Program-made: the position numbers and the translations under genes | Notes under the pieces: model-generated | What the model saw: only the letters and a program-made list of their open reading frames with translations | What the model was told of the DNA's origin: nothing | The model's database searches: none | Part shown: one piece after another, positions 1-12,190 of the stretch | Layout of the letters: each line of letters starts with the position of its first letter | Position numbering within the stretch: position 1 is the stretch's first letter | NCBI GenBank assembly: GCA_964020085.1 | Contig: OZ026596.1 | Span: 15,767,795-15,831,794, forward strand | DNA from: Micromussa lordhowensis | Lineage: Eukaryota > Cnidaria > Anthozoa > Scleractinia > Lobophylliidae | Length of the DNA stretch: 64,000 nucleotides | Direction: 5' to 3'

Positions 1-8
1 TACTAATC

Positions 9-124
9 GTCTTTTCGGCGGCTTCCTTCTACTAATCGTCTTTTCGTTGGCTCGCTTCTACCAATCGTCTTTTCGGTGGCTCCCTTCTACTAATCGTCTT
101 TTCGGCGGCTGCCTTCTACTAATC
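9..124 (+). repeat. Four consecutive 29-bp monomers
   Basis: Four units of 29 bp start at 9, 38, 67 and 96. Each has 3 extra bases after CTTTTCG (forms CGGCGGCT, CGTTGGCT, CGGTGGCT), which look like a GGC micro-duplication of the GGC in the normal unit. Apart from the pair at 255-312, I found no other 29-bp unit in the window. This may mean the left end lies toward an older or more peripheral part of the array. That is inference, because the flank is outside the window. Confidence 0.9.
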
Positions 125-176
125 GTCTTTTCGGCTTTTTTTTGCTAATCCCCTTTTCGCCTCCCTTCTACTAATC
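125..176 (+). repeat. T8 unit followed by a CCCTTTTCGCC unit
   Basis: The 26-bp unit at 125-150 has a run of eight T in place of the usual CTCCCTTC segment. The next unit (151-176) starts CCC instead of GTC and has CGCC instead of CGGC. A second CCC-type unit starts at 365. The two are 214 bp apart, which is eight units of 26 plus 3 for each of the two 29-bp units between them, so a local copy event is likely. The T8 unit is seen only once. Confidence 0.8.
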
Positions 177-254
177 GTCTTTTCGGCTTCCTTCTACTAA
201 TCGTCTTTTCGGCTCCCTTTTACTAATCGTCTTTTTGGCTCCCTTCTACTAATT

Positions 255-312
255 GTCTTTTCGGCGGCTCCCTTCTACTAATCGTCTTTTCGGCGGCCCC
301 CTTTTACTAATC
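255..312 (+). repeat. Pair of 29-bp monomers
   Basis: Two more 29-bp units start at 255 and 284, each with the GGC-type 3-base insertion after CTTTTCG (CGGCGGCT and CGGCGGCC). They are separated from the first four by five 26-bp units. After 312 the length class does not return. The reading is direct from unit-to-unit spacing. Confidence 0.9.
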
Positions 313-884
313 GTGTTTTCGGCTCCCTTCTACTAATCGTGTTTTCGGCTCCCTTTTACTAATCCCCTTTTCGCCTCCCTTCTACTAATCGTCTTTTCGG
401 CTCCCTTCTACTAATCAACTTTTCGGCTCCCTTCTACTAATCGTCTTTTCGGCTCCCTTCTACTAATCGTCTTTTCGGCTCCCTTCTAGTAATCGGCTTT
501 GCGGCTCCCTTCTACTAATCGTCTTTTCGGCTCCCTTCTACTTATTTTCTTTTCGGCTCCCTTCTACTAATCGATTTTTTGGCTAAATATTACTAATCGA
601 CTTTTCGGCTCCCTTCTACTAATCAACTTTTCGGCTCCCTTCTACTAATCGACTTTTCGGCTCCCTTCTACTAATCGATTTTTTGGCTAACTTTTACTAA
701 TCGACTTTTCGGCTCCCTTCTTCTAATTAACTTTTCGGCTCCCTTCTACTAATCGACTTTTTGGGTAACTTCTACTAATCGACTTTTCGGCTCCCTTCTA
801 CTAATCGACTTTTCAGCTCCCTTCAACTAATCGACTTTTCGGCTCTCTTCTACTAATCGACTTTTTGGGTAACTTCTACTAATC
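313..884 (+). repeat. Heterogeneous 26-bp monomers, partial older copy of the 2.1-kb unit
   Basis: These are ordinary 26-bp units with many private changes (GTGTTTTCGG, CTTATTTTC, ATCAAC). The stretch from about 380 to 770 matches 2086-2476 with an offset of 1,706 bp. The shared landmark is the unit TAGTAATCGGCTTTGCGG, whose AATCGG is at 491 and 2197. The offset equals 65 x 26 + 16, the 16 coming from two 34-bp units in between. This is therefore a partial third copy of the neighbouring 2.1-kb repeat, with more point differences than the two complete copies show. Confidence 0.75.
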
Positions 885-2988
885 GACTTTTCGGCTCCCT
901 TCTACTAATCGACTTTTCGGCTCCCTTCTGCTAATCGACTTTTCGCCGCCCTTCTTCTAATCGTCTCTTCGCCGCCCATCTACTAATCGTCTCTTCGCCG
1001 CCCTTCAACTAATCGTCTTTTCGGCTCCCTTCTACTAATCGTCTTTTCGGCTCCCTTCTACTAATGGTATTTTCGGCTCCCTTTAACTAATTGACTTTTC
1101 GGCTAACTTCTACTAATTGACTTTTCGGCTAACTTCTACTAATCTACTAATCGTCCTTTCGGCTCCCTTCTACTAATCAACTTTTTGGCTCCCTTCTACT
1201 AAACGACTTTTCGGCTCCCTTCTACTAATCGACTTTTCGGCTCCCTTGTACTAATCGACTTTTCGGCTCCCTTGTACTAATCGACCTTTCGGCTCCCTTC
1301 TACTAATCGACTTTTCGGCTCTTTTCTACTAATCGTCTTTTCGTCTCCCTTCTACTTATCGTCTTTTCGGCTCCCTTCAACTAATCGATTTTTTGGCTAA
1401 CTTCTACTAATCGACTTTTCGGCTCCATTCTACCAATCAACTTTTCGTCTCCCTTCTACTAATCGACTTTTCGGCTCCCTTCTACTAATTAACTTTTCGG
1501 CTCCCTTCTACTAATCGACTTTTCGGCTCTCTTCTACTAATCGACTTTTCGGCTCCCTTTTACTAATCGACTTTTCGGCTAACTTCTACTAATCGACTTT
1601 TAGGCTCCCTTCAACTAATCGACTTTTCAGCTTCCTTCTACTAATCGAATTTTCGCCGCTTTTCTTCTAATCGTCTCTTCGCCGCCCGTCTACTATTCGT
1701 CTCTTCGCCGCCCTTCAACTAATCGTCTTTTCGGCTCCCTTCTACTAATCATCTTTTCGGCTCCCTTCTACTAATTGTATTATCGGCTCCCTTTAACTAA
1801 TTGACTTTTCGGCTAACTTCTACTAATTGACTTTTCGGCTAACTTCTACTAATCTACTAATCGTCCTTTCCACTCCCTTCTACTTATCAACTTTTTGGCT
1901 CCCTTCTACTAAACGACTTTTCGGCTTCCTTCTACTAATCGACTTTTCGGCTCCCTTCTACTAATCGACTTTTCGGCTCCCTTCTACTAATCGACTTTTC
2001 GGCTCCCTTCTACTAATCGACTTTTCGGCTCTTTTCTACTAATCGTCTTTTCGGCTCCCTTCTACTAATTGTCTTTTCGGCTCCCTTCTACTAATCGTCT
2101 TTTCGGCTCCCTTCTACTAATCGTCTTTTCGGCTCACTTCTACTAATCGTCTTTTCGGCTCCCTTCTACTAATCGTCTTTTCGGCTCCCTTCTAGTAATC
2201 GGCTTTGCGGCTCCCTTCTACTAATCGTCTTTTCGGCTCCCTTCTACAAATTTTCTTTTCGGCTCCCTTCTACTAATCGATTTTTTGGCTAAATATTACT
2301 AATCGACTTTTCGGCTCCCTTCTACTAATCAACTTTTCGGCTCCCTTCTACTAATCGATTTTTTGGCTAACTTTTACTAATCGACTTTTCGGCTCCCTTC
2401 TACTAATCGACTGTTCGGCTCCCTTCTTCTAATTAACTTTTCGGCTCCCTTCTACTAATCGACTTTTCAGCTCTCTTCTACTAATCGACTTTTCGGCTTC
2501 CTTCTACTAACCGAATTTTTGGGTAACTTCTACTAATCGTCTTTTCGTCTCCCTTCTACTTATCGTCTTTTCGGCTCCCTTCAACTAATCGATTTTTTGG
2601 CTAACTTCTACTAATCGACTTTTCGGCTCCCTTCTACCAACCAATTTTTCGTCTCCCTTCTACTAATCGACTTTTCGACTCCCTTCTACTAATCGACTTT
2701 TCGGCTCTCTTCTACTAATCGACTTTTCGGCTTCCTTCTACTAATCGACTTTTCGGCTCCGTTCTACAAATTGACTTTTCGGCTCCCTTCTACTAATTGA
2801 CTTTTCGGCTAACTTCTACTAATCTACTAATCGTCCTTTCGGCTCCCTTCTACTAATCAACTTTTTGGCTCCCTTCTACTAAACGACTTTTCGGCTCCCT
2901 TCTTCTAATCGACTTTTCGGCTTCCTTGTACTAATCGACTTTTCGGCTCCCTTCTACTAATCGACTTTTAGGCTCCCTTCTACTAATC
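885..2988 (+). repeat. 2,104-bp higher-order repeat, first copy
   Basis: This segment recurs 2,104 bp downstream. Landmarks in register: 34-bp units at 1141 and 1851 match 3245 and 3955, CTTCTG at 925 matches 3029, and the GGCTTTGCGG unit at 2197 matches 4301. The length equals 80 x 26 plus 8 for each of three 34-bp units. It contains both kinds of GGCTCTTTT unit: at 1317 it is followed by CTTTTCGTCTCCC, the form that later opens every full IV copy, and at 2027 by CTTTTCGGCTCCC, the form used in the III blocks. I infer that this part is closer to the common ancestor of families III and IV. Confidence 0.85.
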
Positions 2989-4940
2989 GACTTTTCGGCT
3001 CCCTTCTACTAATCGACTTTTCGGCTCCCTTCTGCTAATCGACTTTTCGCCGCCCTTCTTCTAATCGTCTCTTCGCCGCCCATCTACTAATCGTCTCTTC
3101 GCCGCCCTTCAACTAATCGTCTTTTCGGCTCCCTTCTACTAATCGTCTTTTCGGCTCCCTTCTACTAATGGTAGTTTCGGCTCCCTTTAACTAATTGACT
3201 TTTCGGCTAACTTCTACTAATTGACTTTTCGGCTAACTTCTACTAATCTACTAATCGTCCTTTCGGCTCCCTTCTACTAATCAACTTTTTGGCTCCCTTC
3301 TACTAAACGACTTTTCGGCTCCCTTCTACTAATCGACTTTTCGGCTCCCTTGTACTAATCGACTTTTCGGCTCCCTTGTACTAATCGACTTTTCGGCTCC
3401 CTTCTACTAATCGACTTTTCGGCTCTTTTCTACTAATCGTCTTTTCGTCTCCCTTCTACTTATCGTCTTTTCGGCTCCCTTCAACTAATCGATTTTTTGG
3501 CTAACTTCTACTAATCGACTTTTCGGCTCCATTCTACCAATCAACTTTTCGTCTCCCTTCTACTAATCGACTTTTCGGCTCCCTTCTACTAATTAACTTT
3601 TCGGCTCCCTTCTACTAATCGACTTTTCGGCTCTCTTCTACTAATCGACTTTTCGGCTCCCTTTTACTAATCGACTTTTCGGCTAACTTCTACTAATCGA
3701 CTTTTAGGCTCCCTTCAACTAATCGACTTTTCAGCTTCCTTCTACTAATCGAATTTTCGCCGCTTTTCTTCTAATCGTCTCTTCGCCGCCCGTCTACTAG
3801 TCGTCTCTTCGCCGCCCTTCAACTAATCGTCTTTTCGGCTCCCTTCTACTAATCATCTTTTCGGCTCCCTTCTACTAATTGTATTATCGGCTCCCTTTAA
3901 CTAATTGACTTTTCGGCTAACTTCTACTAATTGACTTTTCGGCTAACTTCTACTAATCTACTAATCGTCCTTTCCACTCCCTTCTACTTATCAACTTTTT
4001 GGCTCCCTTCTACTAAACGACTTTTCGGCTTCCTTCTACTAATCGACTTTTCGGCTCCCTTCTACTAATCGACTTTTCGGCTCCCTTCTACTAATCGACT
4101 TTTCGGCTCCCTTCTACTAATCGACTTTTCGGCTCTTTTCTACTAATCGTCTTTTCGGCTCCCTTCTACTAATTGTCTTTTCGGTTCCCTTCTACTAATC
4201 GTCTTTTCGGCTCCCTTCTACTAATCGTCTTTTCGGCTCACTTCTACTAATCGTCTTTTCGGCTCCCTTCTACTAATCGTCTTTTCGGCTCCCTTCTAGT
4301 AATCGGCTTTGCGGCTCCCTTCTACTAATCGTCTTTTCGGCTCCCTTCTACTAATTTTCTTTTCGGCTCCCTTCTACTAATCGATTTTTTGGCCAAATAT
4401 TACTAATCGACTTTTCGGCTCCCTTCTACTAATCAACTTTTCGGCTCCCTTCTACTAATCGATTTTTTGGCTAACTTTTACTAATCGACTTTTCGGCTCC
4501 CTTCTACTAATCGACTGTTCGGCTCCCTTCTTCTAATTAACTTTTCGGCTCCCTTCTACTAATCGACTTTTCAGCTCTCTTCTACTAATCGACTTTTCGG
4601 CTTCCTTCTACTAATCGACTTTTCAGCTCCCTTCTACTAATCGACTTTTCGGCTCCCTTCTACTAACCGACTTTTTGGGTAACTTCTACTAATCGTCTTT
4701 TCGTCTCCCTTCTACTTATCGTCTTTTCGGCTCCCTTCAACTAATCGATTTTTTGGCTAACTTCTACTAATCGACTTTTCGGCTCCCTTCTACCAACCAA
4801 CTTTTCGTCTCCCTTCTACTAATCGACTTTTCGACTCCCTTCTACTAATCGACTTTTCGGCTCTCTTCTACTAATCGACTTTTCGGCTTCCTTCTACTAA
4901 TCGACTTTTCGGCTCCCTTCTACAAATTGACTTTTCGGCT
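2989..4940 (+). repeat. 2,104-bp higher-order repeat, second copy
   Basis: This is the tandem partner of 885-2988. Near 4600 it has two additional monomers (52 bp) relative to the first copy, which shifts the offset from 2,104 to 2,156 bp. Around 4940 homology is lost: the first copy runs into a 34-bp unit at 2821, while this one runs into GACTTTTTGGGTAAC units. Scattered substitutions separate the copies (for example CTACTATTCG at about 1691 against CTACTAGTCG at about 3795), so they look older than the 7.6-kb copies further right. Confidence 0.8.
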
Positions 4941-6894
4941 CCCTTCTACTAATTGACTTTTTGGGTAACTTCTACTAATCGACTTCTCGGCTCCCTTCTA
5001 CTAATCGACTTTTCGGCTCCATTTTACTAATCGACATTTCTGCTAACTTCTACTAATCGACTTTTCGGCTCCCTTCTACTAATCGACTTTTCGGCTCCCT
5101 TCTACTAATCGACTTTTCGCCGCCCTTCTTCTAATCGACTTTTCGCCGCCCTTCTTCTAATCGACTTTTCGCCGCCCTTCTTCTAATCGTCTTTTCGCCG
5201 CCCGTCTACTAATCGTCTTTTCGCCGCCCTTCAACTAAGCGTCTATTCGGCTCCCTTCTACTAATCGCCTTTTTGGCTCCCTTTAACTAATTGACTTTTC
5301 GGCTAACTTCTACTAATTGACTTTTCGGCTAACTTCTACTAATCTACTAATCGTCCTTTCGGCTCCCTTCTACTAATCAACTTTTTGGCTCCCTTCTACT
5401 AATCGACTTTTTGGCTCCCTTCTACTAATCGACTTTTCGGCTCCCTTCCACTAATTAACTTTTCGACTCCCTTCTACTAATCGACTTTTCGGCTCTCTTC
5501 TACTAATCCACTTTTCGGCTTCCTTCTACTAATCAACTTTTCGGCTCCCTACTACAAATTGACTTTTCGGCTCCCTTCTACTAATTGACTTTTTGGGTAA
5601 CTTCTACTAATCGACTTCTCGGCTCCCTTCTACTAATCGACTTTTCGGCTCCCTTTTACTAATCGACTTTTCTGCCTACTTCTACTAAGCGACTTTTCGG
5701 CTCCCTTCTACTAATCGACTTTTCGGCTCCCTTCTACTAATCGACTTTTCGCCGCCCTTCTTCTAATCGACTTTTCGGCGCCCTTCTTCTAATCGACTTT
5801 TCGCCGCCCTTCTTCTAATCGTCTTTTCGCCGCCCGTCTACTAATCGTCTTTTTGCCGCCCTTCAACTAATCGTCTATTCGGCTCCCTTCTACTAATCGT
5901 CTTTTCGGCTCTCTTCTACTAATCCACTTTTCGGCTTCCTTCTACTAATCGACTTTTCGGCTCCCTACTACAAATTGACTTTTCGGCTCCCTTCTACTAA
6001 TCAACTTTTTGGCTCCCTTCTACTAAACGACTTTTCGGCTCCCTTCTACTAATCGACTTTTCGGCTCCCTTTTACTAATCGACTTTTCGGCTAACTTCTA
6101 CTAATCGACTTTTCGGCTCCCTTCTACTAATCGACCTTTTGGCTCCCTTCTACTAATCGACTTTTCGCCGCCCTTCTTCTAATCGTCTCTTCGCCGCCCG
6201 TCTACTAATCGTCTCTTCGCCGCCCTTCAACTAATCGTCTTTTCGGCTCCCTTCTACTAATCGTCTTTTCGGCTCCCTTCTACTAATCGTATTTTCGGCT
6301 CCCTTTAACTAATTGACTTTTCAGCTAACTTCTACTAATTGACTTTTCGGCTAACTTCTACTAATCTACTAATCGTCCTTTCGGCTCCCTTCTACTAATC
6401 AACTTTTTGGCTCCCTTCTACTAATCGACTTCTCGGCTCCCTTCTACTAATCGACTTTTCGTCTCCCTTCTACTAATCGACTTTTCGGCTCCCTTCTACT
6501 AATTAACTTTTCGACTCCCTTCTACTAATCGACTTTTCGGCTCTCTTCTACTAATCGACTTTTCGCCTTCCTTCTACTAATCGACTTTTCGGCTCCCTTC
6601 TACAAATTGACTTTTCGGCTCCCTTCTACTAATTGACTTTTTGGGTAACTTCTACTAATCGACTTCTCGGCTCCCTTCTACTAATCGACTTTTCGGCTCC
6701 CTTTTACTAATCGACTTTTCTGCTAACTTCTACTAATCGACTTTTCGGCTCCCATCTACTAATCGACTTTTCGCCGCCCTTCTTCTAATCGACTTTTTGC
6801 CGCCCTTCTTCTAATCGACTTTTCGCCGCCCTTCTTCTAATCGTCTTTTCGCCGCCCGTCTACTAATCGTCTTTTCGCCGCCCTTCAACTAATC
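4941..6894 (+). repeat. Mosaic of short-range duplications between the 2.1-kb and III regions
   Basis: No single period holds here. A module marked by GACTTCTCGG occurs at 4981, 5613 and 6661, with offsets of 632 bp (24 x 26 + 8) and 1,048 bp (40 x 26 + 8). 34-bp units lie at 5341 and 6363. Runs of CGCCGCCCTTCTTC units follow each module. The part from about 5650 to 6894 is copied at 9341-10324; the landmark TCTGCCTACT is at 5671 and 9361. I read this as leftovers of several unequal exchanges of different length. Confidence 0.7.
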
Positions 6895-7448
6895 GTCTAT
6901 TCGGCTCCCTTCTACTAATCGTCTTTTCGGCTCCCTTCTACTAATCGTCTTTTCGGCTCCCTTGAACTAATTGACTTTTCAGCTAACTTCTACTAATCTA
7001 CTTTTCGGCTCCCTTCTACTAATCGTCTTTTCGGCCCCCTTCTACTAATCGTATTTTCGGCTCCCTTTAACTAATTGACTTTTCGGCTAACTTCTACTAA
7101 TTGACTTTTCGGCTAACTTCTACTAATCTACTAATCGTCCTTTCAGCTCCCTTCTACTAATCAACTTTTTGGCTCCCTTCTACTAAACGACTTTTCGGCT
7201 CCCTTCTACTAATCGACTTTTCGGCTCCCTTGTACTAATCGACTTTTCGGCTCCCTTCTACTAATCGACTTTTCGGCTCCCTTCTACTAATCGACTTTTC
7301 GGCTCTTTTCTACTAATCGTCTTTTCGGCTCCCTTCTTCTAATCGTCTTTTCGGCTCCCTTCTACTAATCGTCTTTTCGGCTCCCTTCTACTAATCGTCT
7401 TTTCGGCTCCCTTCTACTAATCGTCTTTTCGGCTCCCTTCTACTAATC
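6895..7448 (+). repeat. 554-bp tandem duplication, left copy
   Basis: This starts at the GTCTATTCGG unit (6895) and repeats at 7449. The shared 34-bp unit is at 7125 and 7679, and the shared GGCTCTTTT unit at 7301 and 7855. The length is 21 x 26 + 8. The related blocks at 10.3 and 37.5 kb have only one copy of this stretch, so the duplication is private to this locus and probably recent. Confidence 0.9.
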
Positions 7449-8002
7449 GTCTATTCGGCTCCCTTCTACTAATCGTCTTTTCGGCTCCCTTCTACTAATC
7501 GTCTTTTCGGCTCCCTTGAACTAATTGACTTTTCAGCTAACTTCTACTAATCTACTTTTCGGCTCCCTTCTACTAATCGTCTTTTCGGCCCCCTTCTACT
7601 AATCGTATTTTCGGCTCCCTTTAACTAATTGACTTTTCGGCTAACTTCTACTAATTGACTTTTCGGCTAACTTCTACTAATCTACTAATCGTCCTTTCAG
7701 CTCCCTTCTACTAATCAACTTTTTGGCTCCCTTCTACTAAACGACTTTTCGGCTCCCTTCTACTAATCGACTTTTCGGCTCCCTTGTACTAATCGACTTT
7801 TCGGCTCCCTTCTACTAATCGACTTTTCGGCTCCCTTCTACTAATCGACTTTTCGGCTCTTTTCTACTAATCGTCTTTTCGGCTCCCTTCTTCTAATCGT
7901 CTTTTCGGCTCCCTTCTACTAATCGTCTTTTCGGCTCCCTTCTACTAATCGTCTTTTCGGCTCCCTTCTACTAATCGTCTTTTCGGCTCCCTTCTACTAA
8001 TC
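7449..8002 (+). repeat. 554-bp tandem duplication, right copy
   Basis: This is the second copy of 6895-7448, with the same order of variant units (GTCTATTCGG, CTTGAACTAATT, CTAATCTACTTTT, the 34-bp unit, GGCTCTTTT). It runs on into the GGCTTTGCGG unit at 8025, which the left copy lacks. The copies look identical or nearly so by eye. Confidence 0.88.
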
Positions 8003-9340
8003 GTCTTTTCGGCTCCCTTCTAGTAATCGGCTTTGCGGCTCCCTTCTACTAATCGTCTTTTCGGCTCCCTTCTACTAATTTTCTTTTCGGCTCCCTTCTA
8101 CTAATCGATTTTTTGGCTAAATATTACTAATCGACTTTTCGGCTCCCTTCTACTAATCAACTTTTCGGCTCCCTTCTACTAATCGACTTTTCGGCTCCCT
8201 TCTACTAATCGATTTTTTGGCTAACTTTTACTAATCGACTTTTCGGCTCCCTTCTTCTAATTAACTTTTCGGCTCCCTTCTACTAATCGACTTTTTGGGT
8301 AACTTCTACTAATCGACTTTTCGGCTCCCTTCTACTAATCGACTTTTCAGCTCCCTTCAACTAATCGACTTTTCGGCTCCCTTCTACTAATCGACTTTTT
8401 GGGTAACTTGTACTAATCGACTTTTCGGCTCCCTTCTACTAATCGACTTTTCGGCTCCCTTCTACTAATCGACTTTTTGGGTAACTTCTACTAATCGACT
8501 TTTCGGCTCCCTTCTACTAATCGACTTTTCGGCTCCCTTCTTCTAATTAACTTTTCGGCTCCCTTCTACTAATCGACTTTTCAGCTCTCTTCTACTAATC
8601 GACTTTTCGGCTTCCTCCTACTAAGCGACTTTTCAGCTCCCTTCTACTAATCGACTTTTCGGCTCCCTTCTACTTATCGTCTTTTCGGCTCCCTTCAACT
8701 AATCGACTTTTTGGGTAACTTCTACTAATCGTCTTTTCGTCTCCCTTCTACTTATCGTCTTTTCGGCTCCCTTCAACTAATCGATTTTTTGGCTAACTTC
8801 TACTAATCGACTTTTCGGCTCCCTTCTACCAACCAACTTTTTGTCTCCCTTCTACTAATGGACTTTTCGGCTCCCTTCTACTAATTAACTTTTCGACTCC
8901 CTTCTACTAATCGACTTTTCGGCTCTCTTCTACTAATCGACTTTTCGGCTTCCTTCTACTAATCGACTTTTCGGCTCCCTTCTACAAATTGACTTTTCGG
9001 CTCCCTTCTACTAATTGACTTTTTGGGTAACTTCTACTAATCGACTTCTCGGCTCCCTTCTACTAATCGACTTTTCGGCTCCCTTTTACTAATCGACATT
9101 TTTGCTAACTTCTACTAATCGACTTGTCGGCTCCCTTCTCCTAATCGACTTTTCGGCTCCCTTCTACTAATCGACTTTTCGCCGCCCTTCTTCTAATCGA
9201 CTTTTCGGCTTCCTTCTACTAATCGACTTTTCGGCTCCCTTCTACAAATTGACTTTTCGGCTCCCTTCTACTAATTGACTTTTTGGGTAACTTCTACTAA
9301 TCGACTTCTCGGCTCCCTTCTACTAATCGACGTTTCGGCT
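7449..9340 (+). repeat. Family III unit, copy 1 (2,876-bp offset)
   Basis: This segment matches 10325-12190. The offset is 2,876 bp at the start (34-bp units 7679 and 10555; GGCTTTGCGG unit 8025 and 10901), which equals 110 x 26 + 16. It becomes 2,850 bp further right (CTCCCTTCTC at 9131 and 11981) because of a one-monomer difference. The same block recurs near 35.3-37 kb and 53.6-55 kb. Family III blocks use the 26-bp form CTTTTCGTCTCCC where family IV has the 25-bp unit. Confidence 0.85.
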
Positions 9341-10324
9341 CCCTTTTACTAATCGACTTTTCTGCCTACTTCTACTAAGCGACTTTTCGGCTCCCTTCTA
9401 CTAATCGACTTTTCGGCTCCCTTCTACTAATCGACTTTTCGCCGCCCTTCTTCTAATCGACTTTTCGCCGCCCTTCTTCTAATCGACTTTTCGCCGCCCT
9501 TCTTCTAATTGTCTTTTCGCCGCCCGTCTACTAATCGTCTTTTTGCCGCCCTTCAACTAATCGTCTATTCGGCTCCCTTCTACTAATCGTCTTTTCGGCT
9601 CTCTTCTACTAATCCACTTTTCGGCTTCCTTCTACTAATCGACTTTTCGGCTCCCTACTACAAATTGACTTTTCGGCTCCCTTCTACTAATCAACTTTTC
9701 GGCTCCCTTCTACTAATCGACTTTTCGGCTCCCTTCTACTAATCGACTTTTCGCCGCCCTTCTTCTAATCGTCTCTTCGCCGCCCGTCTACTAATCGTCT
9801 CTTCGCCGCCCTTCAACTAATCGTCTTTTCGGCTCCCTTCTACTAATCGTCTTTTCGGCTCCCTTCTACTTATCGTATTTTCGGCTCCCTTTAACTAATT
9901 GACTTTGCAGCTAACTTCTACTAATTGACTTTTCGGCTAACTTCTACTAATCTACTAATCGTCCTTTCGGCTCCCTTCTACTAATCAACTTTTCGGCTCC
10001 CTTCTACTAATTAACTTTTCGACTCCCTTCTACAAATTGACTTTTCGGCTCCCTTCTACTAATTGACTTTTTGGGTAACTTCTACTAATCGACTTCTCGG
10101 CTCCCTTCTACTAATCGACTTTTCGGCTCCCTTTTACTAATCGTCTTTTCTGCTAACTTCTACTAATCGACTTTTCGGCTCCCATCTACTAATCGACTTT
10201 TCGCCGCCCTTCTTCTAATCGACTTTTTGCCGCCCTTCTTCTAATCGACTTTTCGCCGCCCTTCTTCTAATCGTCTTTTCGCCGCCCGTCTACTAATCGT
10301 CTTTTCGCCGCCCTTCAACTAATC
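9341..10324 (+). repeat. Family III linker, copy of the 5.65-6.89 kb mosaic
   Basis: This segment matches about 5650-6894 and also 36.7-37.5 kb and 55.0-55.7 kb. Landmarks are GACGTTTCGG at about 9329 (matches near 36729 and 54987) and TCTGCCTACT at 9361 (36761 and 55019). Compared with the 37-kb copy it has 294 extra bp holding the 34-bp unit at 9949, and lacks three monomers near 10021. Confidence 0.75.
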
Positions 10325-12190
10325 ATCTATTCGGCTCCCTTCTACTAATCGTCTTTTCGGCTCCCTTCTACTAATCGTCTTTTCGGCTCCCTTGAACTAA
10401 TTGACTTTTCGGCTAACTTCTACTAATCTACTTTTCGGCTCCCTTCTACTAATCGTCTTTTCGGCCCCCTTCTACTAATCGTATTTTCGGCTCCCTTTAA
10501 CTAATTGACTTTTCGGCTAACTTCTACTAATTGACTTTTCGGCTAACTTCTACTAATCTACTAATCGTCCTTTCGGCTCCCTTCTACTAATCAACTTTTT
10601 GCCTCCCTTCTACTAAACGACTTTTCGGCTCCCTTCTACTAATCGACTTTTCGGCTCCCTTGTACTAATCGACTTTTCGGCTCCCTTCTACTAATCGACT
10701 TTTCGGCTCCCTTCTACTAATCGACTTTTCGGCTCTTTTCTACTAATCGTCTTTTCGGCTCCCTTCTACTAATCGTCTTTTCGGCTCCCTTCTACTAATC
10801 GTCTTTTCGGCTCCCTTCTACTAATCGTCTTTCCGGCTCCCTTCTACTAATCGTCTTTTCGGCTCCCTTCTACTAATCGTCTTTTCGGCTCCCTTCTGGT
10901 AATCGGCTTTGCGGCTCCCTTCTACTAATCGTCTTTTCGGCTCCCTTCTACTAATTTTCTTTTCGGCTCCCTTCTACTAATCGATTTTTTGGCTAAATAT
11001 TACTAATCGACTTTTCGGCTCCCTTCTACTAATCAACTTTTCGGCTCCCTTCTACTAATCGACTTTTCGGCTCCCTTCTACTAATCGATTTTTTGGCTAA
11101 CTTTTACTAATCGACTTTTCGGCTCCCTTCTTCTAATTCACCTTTCGGCTCCCTTCTACTAATCGACTTTTTGGGTAACTTCTACTAATCGACTTTTCGG
11201 CTCCCTTCTACTAATCGACTTTTCAGCTCCCTTCAACTAATCGACTTTTCGGCTCCCTTCTACTAATCGACTTTTTGGGTAACTTGTACTAATCGACTTT
11301 TCGGCTCCCTTCTACTAATCGACTTTTCGGCTCCCTTCTACTAATCGACTTTTTGGGTAACTTCTACTAATCGACTTTTCGGCTCCCTTCTACTAATCGA
11401 CTTTTCGGCTCCCTTCTTCTAATTAACTTTTCGGCTCCCTTCTACTAATCGACTTTTCAGCTCTCTTCTACTAATCGACTTTTCGGCTTCCTCCTACTAA
11501 TCGACTTTTCAGCTCCCTTCTACTAATCGACTTTTCGGCTCCCTTCTACTAATCGACTTTTTGGGTAACTTCTACTAATCGTCTTTTCGTCTCCCTTCTA
11601 CTTATCGTCTTTTCGGCTCCCTTCAACTAATCGATTTTTTGGCTAACTTCTACTAATCGACTTTTCGGCTCCCTTCTACCAACCAACTTTTCGTCTCCCT
11701 TCTACTAATGGACTTTTCGGCTCCCTTCTACTAATTAACTTTTCGACTCCCTTCTACTAATCGACTTTTCGGCTCTCTTCTACTAATCGACTTTTCGGCT
11801 TCCTTCTACTAATCGACTTTTCGGCTCCCTTCTACAAATTGACTTTTCGGCTCCCTTCTACTAATTGACTTTTTGGGTAACTTCTACTAATCGACTTCTC
11901 GGCTCCCTTCTACTAATCGACTTTTCGGCTCCCTTTTACTAATCAACATTTTTGCTAACTTCTACTAATCGACTTTTCGGCTCCCTTCTCCTAATCGACT
12001 TTTCGGCTCCCTTCTACTAATCGACTTTTCGCCGCCCTTCTTCTAATCGACTTTTCGGCTTCCTTCTACTAATCGACTTTTCGGCTCCCTTCTACAAATT
12101 GACTTTTCGGCTCCCTTCTACTAATTGACTTTTTGGGTAACTTCTACTAATCGACTTCTCGGCTCCCTTCTACTAATCGACTTTTCGGCT
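10325..12190 (+). repeat. Family III unit, copy 2
   Basis: This is the tandem partner of 7449-9340. It starts at the ATCTATTCGG unit, with 34-bp unit 10555, GGCTCTTTT unit 10731 and landmark unit 10901. The landmark is TGGTAATCGG here instead of TAGTAATCGG, and the same change is found at 56343. This is the copy most like the III blocks at 37.5-39.8 and 55.7-58 kb. Confidence 0.82.

Noticed and set aside
41..57. CENP-B box-like match (TTTCGTTGG at 42-50)
   Set aside because: It matches only the first half of the motif. The required A and CGGG positions are not there, it occurs once in 64 kb, and the species is unlikely to be known to use CENP-B. Chance.
125..150. T8 run as a poly(A) tail of an inserted retrotransposed copy (minus strand)
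   Set aside because: The unit is still exactly 26 bp, in register, with no non-satellite DNA or target-site duplication next to it.
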